From UBA7957 sp965224675 (GTDB lineage Bacteria; Pseudomonadota; Gammaproteobacteria; Granulosicoccales; Granulosicoccaceae): 64,000 nucleotides of DNA. Below are positions 55,691 to 63,418 of this stretch, piece by piece (position 1 is the first letter of the stretch; every line of letters begins with the position of its first letter). The notes beneath the pieces are model-generated. The model saw nothing but the letters and a program-made list of their open reading frames with translations, ran no database searches and was not told where the DNA came from. The position numbers and the translations under genes were made by a program. The stretch lies in contig CBDDAA010000004.1 of the NCBI GenBank assembly GCA_965224675.1, forward strand, positions 1,860,001 to 1,924,000, written 5' to 3'.

Positions 55691-56500
55691 TCAAGTGGGG
55701 CCGATCAGCTGAGTTACACCTTTCCAAACTAATATGCCCGAAAACCGAGGATCGGTGTCAAACGAAACTATATGTGAATGATCTAGAATAATGCCATTCC
55801 GCTCACACTCCTCAGCAATGAAAGCCTCCGTCAAAAATGACGTATCGTACCCTTCAGTCGCGATAGAGGTTTCAGTTCTCAGCCAATTTGCACCGATGAT
55901 TTGGCCTTTTGGCGCGAGAAAAGGTGTGGTATTGGCCATTGCGTTTTTGAAATGCTCTGGTGCGTTAGAGCCAAGGCCAAAACATCCAAATGCGGTTATC
56001 AGGTCGTAGCGATCAAGGATCAACTGTTCCGGCCAACGCTGAGCAAAATCAAAAACCAGGTACCTCCAATTTAAAGCTTGAACTGTCGCAATATGTGACC
56101 GGGGCCTATTATACCGAACTAGGGCATCAACGGTACAATCAGAGATATCATTTTGTGCAACGATGAGCCGCAAAATTTCTAAAGCTTCTGGAAAAATATC
56201 AACTGCGGTAATAGACTTACAACTGCGCAAGGCGGCAGTCCAGAATAACGATGTCGTTCCAGCACCGAGGTCAAGCCAGTCTACATTAGCAGGAACGGTC
56301 GCCAGCAAATCGAGGAGTTCTTCGGTTCCAAAACCGGGAGTTAGGGAGTTATTAAAATTCGCGGCAGAATAGGCTTCAAAATAATTCAGGCGATTAGGGT
56401 TCAGCTTGAAGGGATTTTTAGCGTAAAATTCCTTAGCGTGGTGATCGTTACTGAATTGCGGGTTGATTTCAGGTAGTTTACGAAGGATATCGTCGGTCAT
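55691..56500 (-). CDS. SAM-dependent methyltransferase
   Basis: A 269-residue class I methyltransferase. Motif I is NVDWLDLGAGTTSLFWTAAL (about residues 72-91), the post-I acidic residue is in SITAVDIFP, and motif IV is near DRYDLITAFGCFGLG. NYFEAYSAANFNNSLTPGFGTEELLDLLA before motif I recalls small-molecule N-methyltransferases of the NNMT/PNMT group, but the substrate is unknown. Its ATG overlaps the stop of the split methyltransferase upstream (TAATG), so the two were made together. Confidence 0.85.
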   Translation of the reverse strand: MTDDILRKLPEINPQFSNDHHAKEFYAKNPFKLNPNRLNYFEAYSAANFNNSLTPGFGTEELLDLLATVPANVDWLDLGAGTTSLFWTAALRSCKSITAVDIFPEALEILRLIVAQNDISDCTVDALVRYNRPRSHIATVQALNWRYLVFDFAQRWPEQLILDRYDLITAFGCFGLGSNAPEHFKNAMANTTPFLAPKGQIIGANWLRTETSIATEGYDTSFLTEAFIAEECERNGIILDHSHIVSFDTDPRFSGILVWKGVTQLIGPT

Positions 56501-57314
56501 TATTGTGCCTTTAGAATAAAGATCAATCGTGGATCTCCGGGAGAATAGTTCCGACGATCATAATCTCCATAGACGGCTTCGATAATCAGACCAGCTTTAG
56601 AGCTAAATGCCCGAAAATCTTCGTACTTAAATTTCCGATATTCAACCTCTGCACTCCATTCCCGGTCATTATCGGAACCAGAGATTTCTTCTAGTCGATA
56701 GGAAAAATGTACGCGAATCATCGGACCCGGACCGTGTTGCTGACGGTGCCTACGTTGCAAGTATCCACCATCGCCGACACTGCGAACCCAGTCCGTTAAC
56801 CAGACATCGTCTGCAGCTTTGGTATCCCAATAGGCCAGCCTGCCATCTGAATTATGTTCAAAGTCAACTAAATCAATGATCAACCTCCCATCAATCTCCA
56901 GATGAGATGCAAGGCAATTGAGGCATTCCATTATTTCGTTATCTTTCGTAAGAAATTGAAATGCTTCGCGGATTATAAAAATAGCATCGAATTTTTCACC
57001 GAGACTAAACTGACGCATATCACCGATCACCGATCACCGATCACCGACTTCACGTGGAGTTCGGGCCGTGGTTTAAGTTTTTCATCAAGAAGGGCAATCA
57101 TACCGGGTTCCCGATCAATCGCGGTGACGTGCTTTCCCATTTCGGCGAAATGCAAAGCCCTAATCCCTGAGCCACAGGGCAGTTCTAGCACGGTCTTGGC
57201 GTCGCCGGCCAAATCTTTCAAAAATGGCAAATCATTATTGTCTAAGTATTCCACGTCATAAAACGCCACTCGATCAGAATAATCATTCTTCTCGCTTGAT
57301 TCTGAAAAGGTCAT
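56500..57314 (-). pseudogene. SAM-dependent methyltransferase split by a 7-bp tandem repeat
   Basis: The N-terminal part (57027-57314) starts MTFSESSEKNDYSDRVAFYD with GGGGAG before the ATG, and has motif I VLELPCGSGIRALHFAEMG and post-I VTAIDRE. It stops in the repeat array. The C-terminal part (56500-57030) resumes in another frame as VIGDMRQFSLGEKFDAIFI, exactly the sequence expected next, and runs to PRLIFILKAQ. Four heptamers are present; with two, KSVIGDMRQF reads through. So the gene is off in this sequence but could switch on by slippage. A GTG at the repeat could start the second part alone, without motif I. Confidence 0.85.
57019..57046. repeat. Heptanucleotide tandem repeat ATCACCG x4
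   Basis: Four perfect copies of ATCACCG lie inside the methyltransferase frame. Read on the coding strand, a third copy brings TGA into frame, so only a two-copy array keeps the gene open. Confidence 0.95.
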
Positions 57315-57469
57315 CACTCCCCTCGTTCGGAATTTCGTTGCCGAAAACTTCCAACAGATAGGGGTGACAAATCTCTCCTTTGGCGACAATCCGACAACTA
57401 TCAAAAAGTGCGCTAGAGGCATTGTTGAAGAAGATATTTTCTATTAAAGTTGATTTTTAAGACAGTATC

Positions 57470-57913
57470 TTATTCGTTAGGGACTTTGCTCGGTGGTTTC
57501 CATGTGTCTGGAGGCCTTTCTTCGAATTGCGGGAGATCATCATTTATTTCATGCCATTGAGCCTTGGAACCTACGAAGATGTGTGATTCTGGCTTTATAC
57601 CTGGATCTCCTTCAACCGTACCTAGCGTTACCGTGGTGATCCTGCCTTTTTCGGTTCCTGCTAAAGACGAGCCACACTCACTACAAAAACACCATCCGGC
57701 ACCTGCTAACGTTTCGTATACTTTTACATAGTCTTCTCCTGAGATCCATTTAAAATCGCCTGGATTGAATTCCGCATAAGTCGAAAATGCCGCACCATGC
57801 TGCCGCCTACACATAGAACAATGGCAGTGATCCGCATCAAAGAGGAGGTCAGTGATTTCGTAACGAACTCTGCCGCATAAACATCCACCTTTAATTGCTA
57901 CCTTGGTTTTCAT
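57470..57913 (-). CDS. GFA family protein (glutathione-dependent formaldehyde-activating enzyme-like)
   Basis: A 147-residue zinc-binding protein of the GFA/CENP-V fold. Cysteines are in GGCLCGRVRYE (11, 13), HCHCSMCRRQHG (30, 32, 35) and WCFCSECGSSL (75, 77, 80), giving the two zinc sites. Family members do not all act on formaldehyde; function here is unknown. Its Shine-Dalgarno sequence CCGGAGG lies within a relE-like remnant copied from elsewhere in this region. It is followed by the two methyltransferase genes on the same strand. Confidence 0.9.
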   Translation of the reverse strand: MKTKVAIKGGCLCGRVRYEITDLLFDADHCHCSMCRRQHGAAFSTYAEFNPGDFKWISGEDYVKVYETLAGAGWCFCSECGSSLAGTEKGRITTVTLGTVEGDPGIKPESHIFVGSKAQWHEINDDLPQFEERPPDTWKPPSKVPNE

Positions 57914-57917
57914 CTAT

Positions 57918-58009
57918 ATGCCTCCGGTTATGGCTTTGTTATGTTCTTTTACTCCAGTAACCAGACTTTCTACTATTGCGCATCACAGCGTCACATATAC
58001 TGTTTTCTG
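57918..58009 (-). repeat. relE 3'-end remnant, copy A
   Basis: About 92 bases match the end of the intact relE at 60667-60759 with roughly nine differences and one missing base. On the minus strand it would read VMRNSRKSGYWSKRT before a stop, compared with VMHNSRKPGYWNERT in relE. The match continues about 20 bases past the relE stop and supplies the ribosome-binding site of the GFA gene. Confidence 0.85.
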
Positions 58010-58080
58010 GTCAAGTCCATCCACTGAGGCTGATATCTCAACCTTTCTATTCACTCCTGGTCATCTACCCAGGTGCGCAC

Positions 58081-59385
58081 TCAAAGATCGATCCGCAGGT
58101 TTTTCATGATCAGATCACGCAATTGAGGAGTGACATTGACCTTGTCAGCATAGGTAGGCCAGTGGCTGACGATATCACGCACCTCATCAATGATAGTTTT
58201 GTAAAGCCCACGTTTTAGTCCAGCGGCGCTCGCGCATGCCCGGAAATCATCCAGTGTAAAGTTGTCTCTTTTACCGTTCATACTCATCTGGTGTTGTGAA
58301 GTCCAGTTGCCGGCAGGATTGTAACTATAGGTCAGGTCATAGGCAGGAGAGAGATTCCAGCGGCCTTTTTTGTCCATTAGAAAAGCAATGTTCTTGACAT
58401 GATCATCCTGATTGCGTGCAATGATATTAAACACCATACGTCGAAACTGCTGCTCAAGTGTTTGCATGGGCAAACCGAGCTGACGGATCGTCAGCATAGC
58501 CTGTTCGTAGCTGTGCCCGTCTGCCAGATTAAAATCAAAATGTGCCATCGCGCATAAAGACTGCATATGCAGCTTCTCACCATTTTCCAGCCGATCGAAG
58601 CGCTTCGTCATAAAATGTCGGCGATTGTTTTCCTCGAACAGCCGACACTCGCTTATTTTGATGCCGGCATTTTTTGCCATATGATAATAGGCGTATTCAA
58701 TAGCACCAAAACCCTGCGGATCATCGAGCTCCTTATCACGGTTTCCGCTGACACCATCAAATTTAATCAACCAGTACTCATAACCACTTTCGGCAACAAT
58801 CTGACCTGAGCGTACGTCATTCGTTTCCGGATGCCAGGCGACAATGGCCTTGGCACGAGCACCGCCTGCTGATGTGCCCACACGCAAGATATCTGTCATA
58901 CCCTCATGAGTGTGATAAGCATCAGCCATACTAGTGCGAAAATGATTGCGCTCTCTGAGAACCATCGATGCAAGGGATACCAGCTGATCAACTTGCAACT
59001 GATTTCCGATACCGGAATCCGGACCCAGCACAGGTGAAAACTCAATCGCACCCATGCCACGAGAACCTGTGTAACACAGGCGTTCGACTGGATTAAAGGT
59101 GTCGGCGTTACGACCCTGGCCTGCAAGCCATGCATTAATCAGGGAGTTTCCAAATTTGTCCGGTAGGGCGTCTGCAAGTAATCCGGGTAAACCATGAAAG
59201 GTCGCATAGGGCAGTTGTGGAAAGGTATATACCCGCTTGTTCAGAGGCATAAGCAATGGCGCAACTTCGATACTACTGTCGACAAATTCCGGAGCATATT
59301 CAAAACTTGCGATTTGCTTGCCATCTTTCAGCGCAACTGCACCGATAGTTCTGCCCCAAAGACTGAGCTCGGCGAGTGTGCTCAT
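58081..59385 (-). CDS. hipA: HipA-type serine/threonine kinase toxin
   Basis: A 434-residue HipA. The N-terminal domain 1 (SLWGRTIGAVALKDGKQIASFEYAPEF) is followed by the glycine-rich loop GTSAGGARAKA, whose Ser can be the autophosphorylation site, the catalytic NIIARNQDDHVKNIAF (about residue 320-335) and the metal site LSPAYDLTYSYNP. HipA toxins phosphorylate proteins such as glutamyl-tRNA synthetase and induce dormancy. It overlaps hipB by four bases. All kinase motifs are intact. Confidence 0.95.
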   Translation of the reverse strand: MSTLAELSLWGRTIGAVALKDGKQIASFEYAPEFVDSSIEVAPLLMPLNKRVYTFPQLPYATFHGLPGLLADALPDKFGNSLINAWLAGQGRNADTFNPVERLCYTGSRGMGAIEFSPVLGPDSGIGNQLQVDQLVSLASMVLRERNHFRTSMADAYHTHEGMTDILRVGTSAGGARAKAIVAWHPETNDVRSGQIVAESGYEYWLIKFDGVSGNRDKELDDPQGFGAIEYAYYHMAKNAGIKISECRLFEENNRRHFMTKRFDRLENGEKLHMQSLCAMAHFDFNLADGHSYEQAMLTIRQLGLPMQTLEQQFRRMVFNIIARNQDDHVKNIAFLMDKKGRWNLSPAYDLTYSYNPAGNWTSQHQMSMNGKRDNFTLDDFRACASAAGLKRGLYKTIIDEVRDIVSHWPTYADKVNVTPQLRDLIMKNLRIDL

Positions 59386-59735
59386 TCGTCACCCCATTGC
59401 CAGTCTTTATTTGCAGCATCTGGTTTCTTGTTGGATGCCCTCTGTCGTTGTTTTCCCTTCAAACGCAGCAACTCCATCGGGCTTACTGACGATTCGGGGA
59501 TGATGGTATTCAGCGAACCCAGTAAGTCGAGTACACGCAATACACGAATAACACTTGATAGCTGTGCTGAGGATCCGGACTCTATTCGCTCAACCGTACT
59601 TTTTGACAGGCCCGCCTGATTCGCCAAAACGGCTTGAGTCAAGCCCATATCGATACGCTGACGAGAAATTCGTTTCCCGAATTCGCTTAATATGGCTTCA
59701 TTGCTATTGAGTTTATTTATTTTCATAATCATCAA
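59382..59735 (-). CDS. hipB: HipB-type antitoxin, XRE family
   Basis: A 117-residue protein with a helix-turn-helix of XRE type: GKRISRQRIDMGLTQAVLANQAGLSKSTVERIESGSSAQLSSVIRVLRVLDLL (about residues 21-72). The C-terminal part is basic and disordered (KGKQRQRASNKKPDAANKD), as in HipB tails that regulate stability. It precedes hipA with a four-base overlap. Two identical palindromes upstream are its likely operators. Confidence 0.93.
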   Translation of the reverse strand: MMIMKINKLNSNEAILSEFGKRISRQRIDMGLTQAVLANQAGLSKSTVERIESGSSAQLSSVIRVLRVLDLLGSLNTIIPESSVSPMELLRLKGKQRQRASNKKPDAANKDWQWGDE

Positions 59736-59768
59736 AAAAGCTGAATTAAATATTATATCGACATTAAG

Positions 59769-59784
59769 TCTTCATAAATGAAGA
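59769..59784. promoter_or_regulatory. HipB operator 1 (proximal)
   Basis: TCTTCATAAATGAAGA: arms TCTTCAT and ATGAAGA around AA, 34 bases upstream of the hipB start. An identical copy lies 71 bases further upstream. Confidence 0.75.
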
Positions 59785-59839
59785 GTATAGCAATTAATAA
59801 TTGCCGCTACCCAAAGAATATCATTTTTTAAAAAAATAG

Positions 59840-59855
59840 TCTTCATAAATGAAGA
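59840..59855. promoter_or_regulatory. HipB operator 2 (distal)
   Basis: Second exact copy of the 16-base palindrome TCTTCATAAATGAAGA. Spacing of 71 bases, near seven helical turns, would let two HipB dimers (or a HipA-HipB complex) act together by looping. Confidence 0.75.
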
Positions 59856-60190
59856 AATAAATGATAAAAATAGGTTTAATTCATCATATAGGATGAATTT
59901 GTTTGGTTTATCAGAACCCGGGAATTCATGAACATGCACAACATGCTTTCTTCTCTGCGCAGATCGTCAGTACCAGCTTAGCCTTCAAAGGCTCTATTGG
60001 TGTGTTACTGAAATAGGCTCCGATCAACATCGCTTCTCTTTTTTCGATAAACAGGGCGATATTGTCTGGTATCTCGTGCTTGTCTATTACTCACGGTGAA
60101 GAATAACAACCCAATCCTGGGTTGGGTACAGAAGTTTAACAGCGATCATATATATGATAATTGTCGCAAATAAGTTCAGTCTTGTTAGAC
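59856..60190. other. Intergenic region between hipB operators and the small membrane protein gene
   Basis: About 330 bases without a supportable gene. ACCCAA...TTGGGT near 60109-60127 can form a 6-bp stem. No promoter stands out. Confidence 0.4.
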
Positions 60191-60223
60191 TAATTGATCA
60201 ATAATAAGATAATTGGTGCGATA

Positions 60224-60475
60224 ATGAGTAGAAGGAGTAGCTTCCAAAAAGTTTCAAATATTTTGGGAAAAATTTGTTTGATTCTATCAATAGCTTGCGT
60301 GGTTATTTTGTTTTTCAAAGTGCAGAAGCTGGGAATGCAGAATCCTGTTTCAGCAAGCTTTTTAGCAGCTGCTTTCTTTTTTATCTTTACGGGAGTTGTT
60401 TTGATTGTTATAGGCAACACCGATATACCAAGTTTTAAAATTGAAACTGAAGATAACACCTCACCAAAAGACTAG
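60224..60475 (+). CDS. Small membrane protein of unknown function
   Basis: An 83-residue protein opening MSRRSSFQKVSNILGKI, with two hydrophobic segments (ICLILSIACVVILFF and ASFLAAAFFFIFTGVVLIVIG) and an acidic C-terminus (FKIETEDNTSPKD). A TTG ten codons upstream is another possible start; neither has a strong ribosome-binding site. The topology and composition look real, but I do not recognise a family. It ends directly before a transposase fragment, so its natural downstream context is lost. Confidence 0.55.
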   Translation: MSRRSSFQKVSNILGKICLILSIACVVILFFKVQKLGMQNPVSASFLAAAFFFIFTGVVLIVIGNTDIPSFKIETEDNTSPKD

Positions 60476-60479
60476 TTAC

Positions 60480-60655
60480 TGCCAGCAAGCCACTCTCATG
60501 CTTTACTCGATGAAACAAGCCCTACTCACCGCTATGGCCTATGTGGATTTGAACCCGGTTAGAGCCGCCATTTCAAAAACACCGGAAAGCTCAGATTACA
60601 CCAGCATCAAAGAACGACTGAAGTCCACCTTTGATCTTGCTGCTGCCGTGAAGTC
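60480..60655 (+). pseudogene. RAYT/IS200-like (Y1) transposase fragment
   Basis: QALLTAMAYVDLNPVRAAISKTPESSDYTSIKERLKSTFDL matches the C-terminal part of REP-associated tyrosine transposases (AYVDLNPVRA motif). Just before it, ALLDE is readable in the next frame, so one extra A in GATGAAACAAGCC breaks the frame. The catalytic HUH and Tyr region is absent. The end overlaps, antisense, the relE gene. Confidence 0.75.
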
Positions 60656-60666
60656 CTACTGTGAGC

Positions 60667-60759
60667 ATGCCTCCGGCTATGGCTTTGTTATGTTCTTTCA
60701 TTCCAGTAACCAGGCTTTCTACTATTGTGCATCACAGCTACAACATATACTGTTTTCTG
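60667..60759 (-). repeat. relE 3'-end repeat, copy B (intact relE)
   Basis: The copy inside the functional relE gene, extending about 20 bases beyond its stop codon. About 91% identical to copy A at 57918-58009, same strand. The two copies are 2.7 kb apart and flank hipBA and the small membrane protein gene. Confidence 0.85.
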
Positions 60760-60981
60760 ATTAAAATGATAAATCACTGAGAAAGGGAATTTGCTGAGTA
60801 AAAAACGACGAGAGCCATTTTGAAACTTTGGCCACGTATCTGGAAGCTCAATAATTGTTTTATATGCTGTTTCAAGTTCAGTTAGAAAATCTTCGCCAAG
60901 GCCTGCTGCTTGATCTTGGTACCACTCGTATGAAGCCTTAACCTCATGCTCAATATCAGGATGGAATATGATATCAAGCAT
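60688..60981 (-). CDS. RelE/ParE family toxin
   Basis: A 97-residue RelE/ParE-superfamily toxin: FHPDIEHEVKASYEWYQDQAAGLGEDFLTELETAYKTI, RRFLLSKFPFSVIYHF and VVAVMHNSRKPGYWNER are all typical. The fold comprises two helices and a beta sheet; the C-terminal Arg/Tyr residues may act in mRNA cleavage or gyrase binding. It follows its antitoxin by one base. Complete and open. Confidence 0.9.
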   Translation of the reverse strand: MLDIIFHPDIEHEVKASYEWYQDQAAGLGEDFLTELETAYKTIIELPDTWPKFQNGSRRFLLSKFPFSVIYHFNQKTVYVVAVMHNSRKPGYWNERT

Positions 60982-60982
60982 T

Positions 60983-61204
60983 TTACTGTGTAATTTTATT
61001 TTTTATTTCATTCCAAGAAACGCCCATTACTGCACCCGATTCTAGTTCAGTAAATCTCTGTTGGGCTAGCTCACCCCATGCTTGATCCACACTATCATCA
61101 TGCTTCACCTCGAGTGAGGAAATCAGGCAGTGAGCAACTAATGCCTTTTCATCAGACGATAGATTCTCAATATTTTCAATTACTTGTTTGAATGCAGCTG
61201 ACAT
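60983..61204 (-). CDS. Addiction module antitoxin (RelB-type, CHP02574 family)
   Basis: A 73-residue acidic, helical protein: SSDEKALVAHCLISSLEVKHDDSVDQAWGELAQQRFTELESGAVMGVSWNEIKNKI. The ending 'G...WNEIK' matches the putative addiction-module component family that pairs with RelE/ParE toxins. It may neutralise the downstream toxin and bind its own promoter; an imperfect dyad around AACCC-AACC-GGGTT at 61291-61304 could be part of that control. Confidence 0.88.
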   Translation of the reverse strand: MSAAFKQVIENIENLSSDEKALVAHCLISSLEVKHDDSVDQAWGELAQQRFTELESGAVMGVSWNEIKNKITQ

Positions 61205-61501
61205 TGTTAGCCTCCAATAGCCCCATCACTGATTTTAGCATGGTGAATGCTTGCATGCTGTTTTTTGAACATAACTATAATTGACGTATAAACCCAACCG
61301 GGTTAACGTATGTCCTGATTTTATAACAACACTCCGTGAAATTATATCAGCACGATGTAAATTCACAAATAGTCAGAGATGACAAAGTAATACCTAAAAA
61401 ACTCGCCTGTTCGATCAGGTGAGTGACCTGGTCAAGCTTGTTAGTACACCCCAGTTAAGCTTTTTTCTTATGTCCAACCGTTACACTCAAAAATTATTGA
61501 G
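61205..61501. other. Upstream region of the relE module
   Basis: About 300 bases with no gene. It should hold the antitoxin promoter. The imperfect AACCC/GGGTT dyad near 61291 is the only structure seen. Confidence 0.4.
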
Positions 61502-61682
61502 ACCGCTATAACCCAAGCTTGGTGCAGTCTATGGCTATTATAAATTATCGATAGTTAATTCAATAGATCCTGCTGAGCCTCATAGGGTGTCTGATAATTT
61601 TTCCATTGCACTCGCTCTCGCCCGAGACTTCCAAAAAATCTTTCTGCTATTGCATTATCCTTTACCTCGGGATATTCGAATT
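61502..61682 (-). mobile_element. IS3-family transposase (OrfB) C-terminal remnant
   Basis: On the minus strand the frame reads KDNAIAERFFGSLGRERVQWKNYQTPYEAQQDLLN, a TAA, then LSIIYNSHRLH. This is the DDE-transposase end of IS3-type OrfB (DNAxAExFF...ER...YN..RLH). The catalytic Asp residues upstream are absent and the frame contains a stop. It separates the toxin module from the next transporter. Confidence 0.75.
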
Positions 61683-61776
61683 CGGATCGAAAAATATATG
61701 GCTGCTAAGTGTTCACCCACTCAGGCCAAGTGATAGTACTTTTTTGTGAAGCTTTGTATTTCAGAAGCAATACTAC

Positions 61777-62583
61777 TCAGTTCAGGGTCTCCAGCTCGCC
61801 AATAAATTCTCGATCATAGCCTGCTGATGCACGATAAAGCTGCTTGGCGTAATCAGTGGTTAAATTCCCTTCAGCCAGTGCGTCCGCATCAACCACTTCA
61901 ACAATCTGACCTTGTTTCATAATCGCGATGGTATCGCACATATGCGCAACAACAGAAAGGTTATGACTGACCATAATGTAAGTGAGATCCAGCTCGCGTC
62001 TTAATCTGTTAAGCAGATTTAATACCTCCGCCTGGATGGATACGTCAAGTGCGGAAGTCGGTTCATCAAGCAATAGAATCTCGGGTTCGACGATAAGCGC
62101 CCTTGCAATAGCGATGCGTTGCCTTTGGCCACCGGATAATTGGTGGGCGTAGCGGAAACGATAAGAGTTATCCAGCCCTACTTGTTCTAACGCGGCGATG
62201 ATGCGGGATTCCTGATTGTCGAGGGCGTGAACACTGACTGGATCAGCGAGGATTCGATCTATGGTATGGCGAGGGTGCAGTGAAGCGTAGGGGTCTTGAA
62301 AAACCATTTGTATTTTGCGGAAAAAATTCCGTGACCGCTTATCCCCCTGCATATCTTTAAAATGAAATTCATGAATATCAATGGTTCCGTACCACTCCGG
62401 CACCAGCCCCATAATGGTTCGCAGTACAGTGGATTTTCCAGAACCGGATTCTCCGACCAAGCCGAAAGATCGGTTTTTTTCCACGCCGAGTGATACATTA
62501 AACAACACTTGTTTTTCATCGAAAAAAACATCCAGATCATGGATATTAATAATGGATTTATCCGTGCTGGTTATTTTACTCAT
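61777..62583 (-). CDS. Peptide-type ABC transporter ATP-binding protein (DppF/OppF type)
   Basis: A 268-residue ATPase: Walker A GESGSGKSTVLRTIMG, signature LSGGQRQRIAIARAL, Walker B ILLLDEPTSALD, H in VSHNLSVVAH. It is shorter than dppF here and lacks the cysteine-rich C-terminal extension. I use the ATG opening MSKITSTDKS; an upstream start would lie deep in the preceding gene. It overlaps that gene by eight bases. Last gene of a third peptide-type transporter. Confidence 0.9.
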   Translation of the reverse strand: MSKITSTDKSIINIHDLDVFFDEKQVLFNVSLGVEKNRSFGLVGESGSGKSTVLRTIMGLVPEWYGTIDIHEFHFKDMQGDKRSRNFFRKIQMVFQDPYASLHPRHTIDRILADPVSVHALDNQESRIIAALEQVGLDNSYRFRYAHQLSGGQRQRIAIARALIVEPEILLLDEPTSALDVSIQAEVLNLLNRLRRELDLTYIMVSHNLSVVAHMCDTIAIMKQGQIVEVVDADALAEGNLTTDYAKQLYRASAGYDREFIGELETLN

Positions 62584-63418
62584 ACAACCAGCTTTCCTGA
62601 CGATTGAGCAAGGGTAAATCACTACCCCGTGGATTGGCTTGTGGTAGGCAATTCATCAGTCCCTGGGTGTAGGGATGTTGAGCTGATTGAAGGTCGTCGG
62701 CTTGCAGTTCTTCTACAATACGGCCTTGATACATGACCAATACGCGATCACAAAAAGAGCTAACCAGGGTCAGATCGTGTGAAATAAAAATTAGCGCCAT
62801 GCCGCGTTGTTTGACAAGATCATCGAGAATAGCCAATACTTGTAATTGCACGGTGACATCCAGCGCAGAGGTTGGCTCATCGGCGATAATTAATTCAGGC
62901 TCTGGAACCAGCATCATGGCAATCATAATACGTTGCCCCATGCCACCGGACACTTCATGTGGGTATTGTTTGAAAACATGCTCTGGCTCACGGATTCTTA
63001 CTTGCTCAAGTATTTCCAATGAACGTCTTTTAGCTTCTCTTTTACTGGTTTTACTGTGTTGGCGGCAAGCCTCCATAATCTGGGCGCCGACGGTCATTAC
63101 CGGGTTGAGTGAGTATTTTGGATCTTGCATTATCATGGATATTTGACGACCACGAATTTTACGCCATTGTGATGGTTTCAGATTGAGTAAATTCACATCA
63201 TGAAAGCGCAGCTGATCAGCCGATACTACAGCGTTGCCTGTAGTTAGCCCTAAAATGGCGCGACCCGTTTGAGATTTTCCAGAACCAGACTCACCCACAA
63301 TGCCGAGTCTTTCACGCCCGAGTTTGAAGGAGACGTTACGCACGGCATCGACTACGCCTCGAGGTGTATTGAAGCTTACACTCAAGTTTTTCACATCAAG
63401 GATACGATCACTGTTCAT
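62576..63418 (-). CDS. Peptide-type ABC transporter ATP-binding protein (DppD/OppD type)
   Basis: A 280-residue ATPase with Walker A GESGSGKSQTGRAILG, signature VSGGMGQRIMIAMML, Walker B LIIADEPTSALD and switch H in ISHDLTLVSS. The signature has Gly-Met-Gly-Gln where LSGGQ proteins have Gly-Gln, as is common in DppD types. It starts directly after the permease stop and overlaps the next ATPase gene. Confidence 0.9.
   Translation of the reverse strand: MNSDRILDVKNLSVSFNTPRGVVDAVRNVSFKLGRERLGIVGESGSGKSQTGRAILGLTTGNAVVSADQLRFHDVNLLNLKPSQWRKIRGRQISMIMQDPKYSLNPVMTVGAQIMEACRQHSKTSKREAKRRSLEILEQVRIREPEHVFKQYPHEVSGGMGQRIMIAMMLVPEPELIIADEPTSALDVTVQLQVLAILDDLVKQRGMALIFISHDLTLVSSFCDRVLVMYQGRIVEELQADDLQSAQHPYTQGLMNCLPQANPRGSDLPLLNRQESWLYE

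Noticed and set aside
57918..58009. Interpretation of the 92-base repeat as an insertion-sequence end
   Set aside because: Most of it translates on the minus strand as the RelE C-terminus, so a toxin-gene duplicate explains it better. The few bases beyond the stop codon are not enough to claim a mobile end.
60190..60459. Minus-strand frame of about 89 codons opposite the small membrane protein
   Set aside because: Both strands code for hydrophobic residues, but the plus-strand product has a better charge distribution (basic start, acidic end). The minus frame has no ribosome-binding site.
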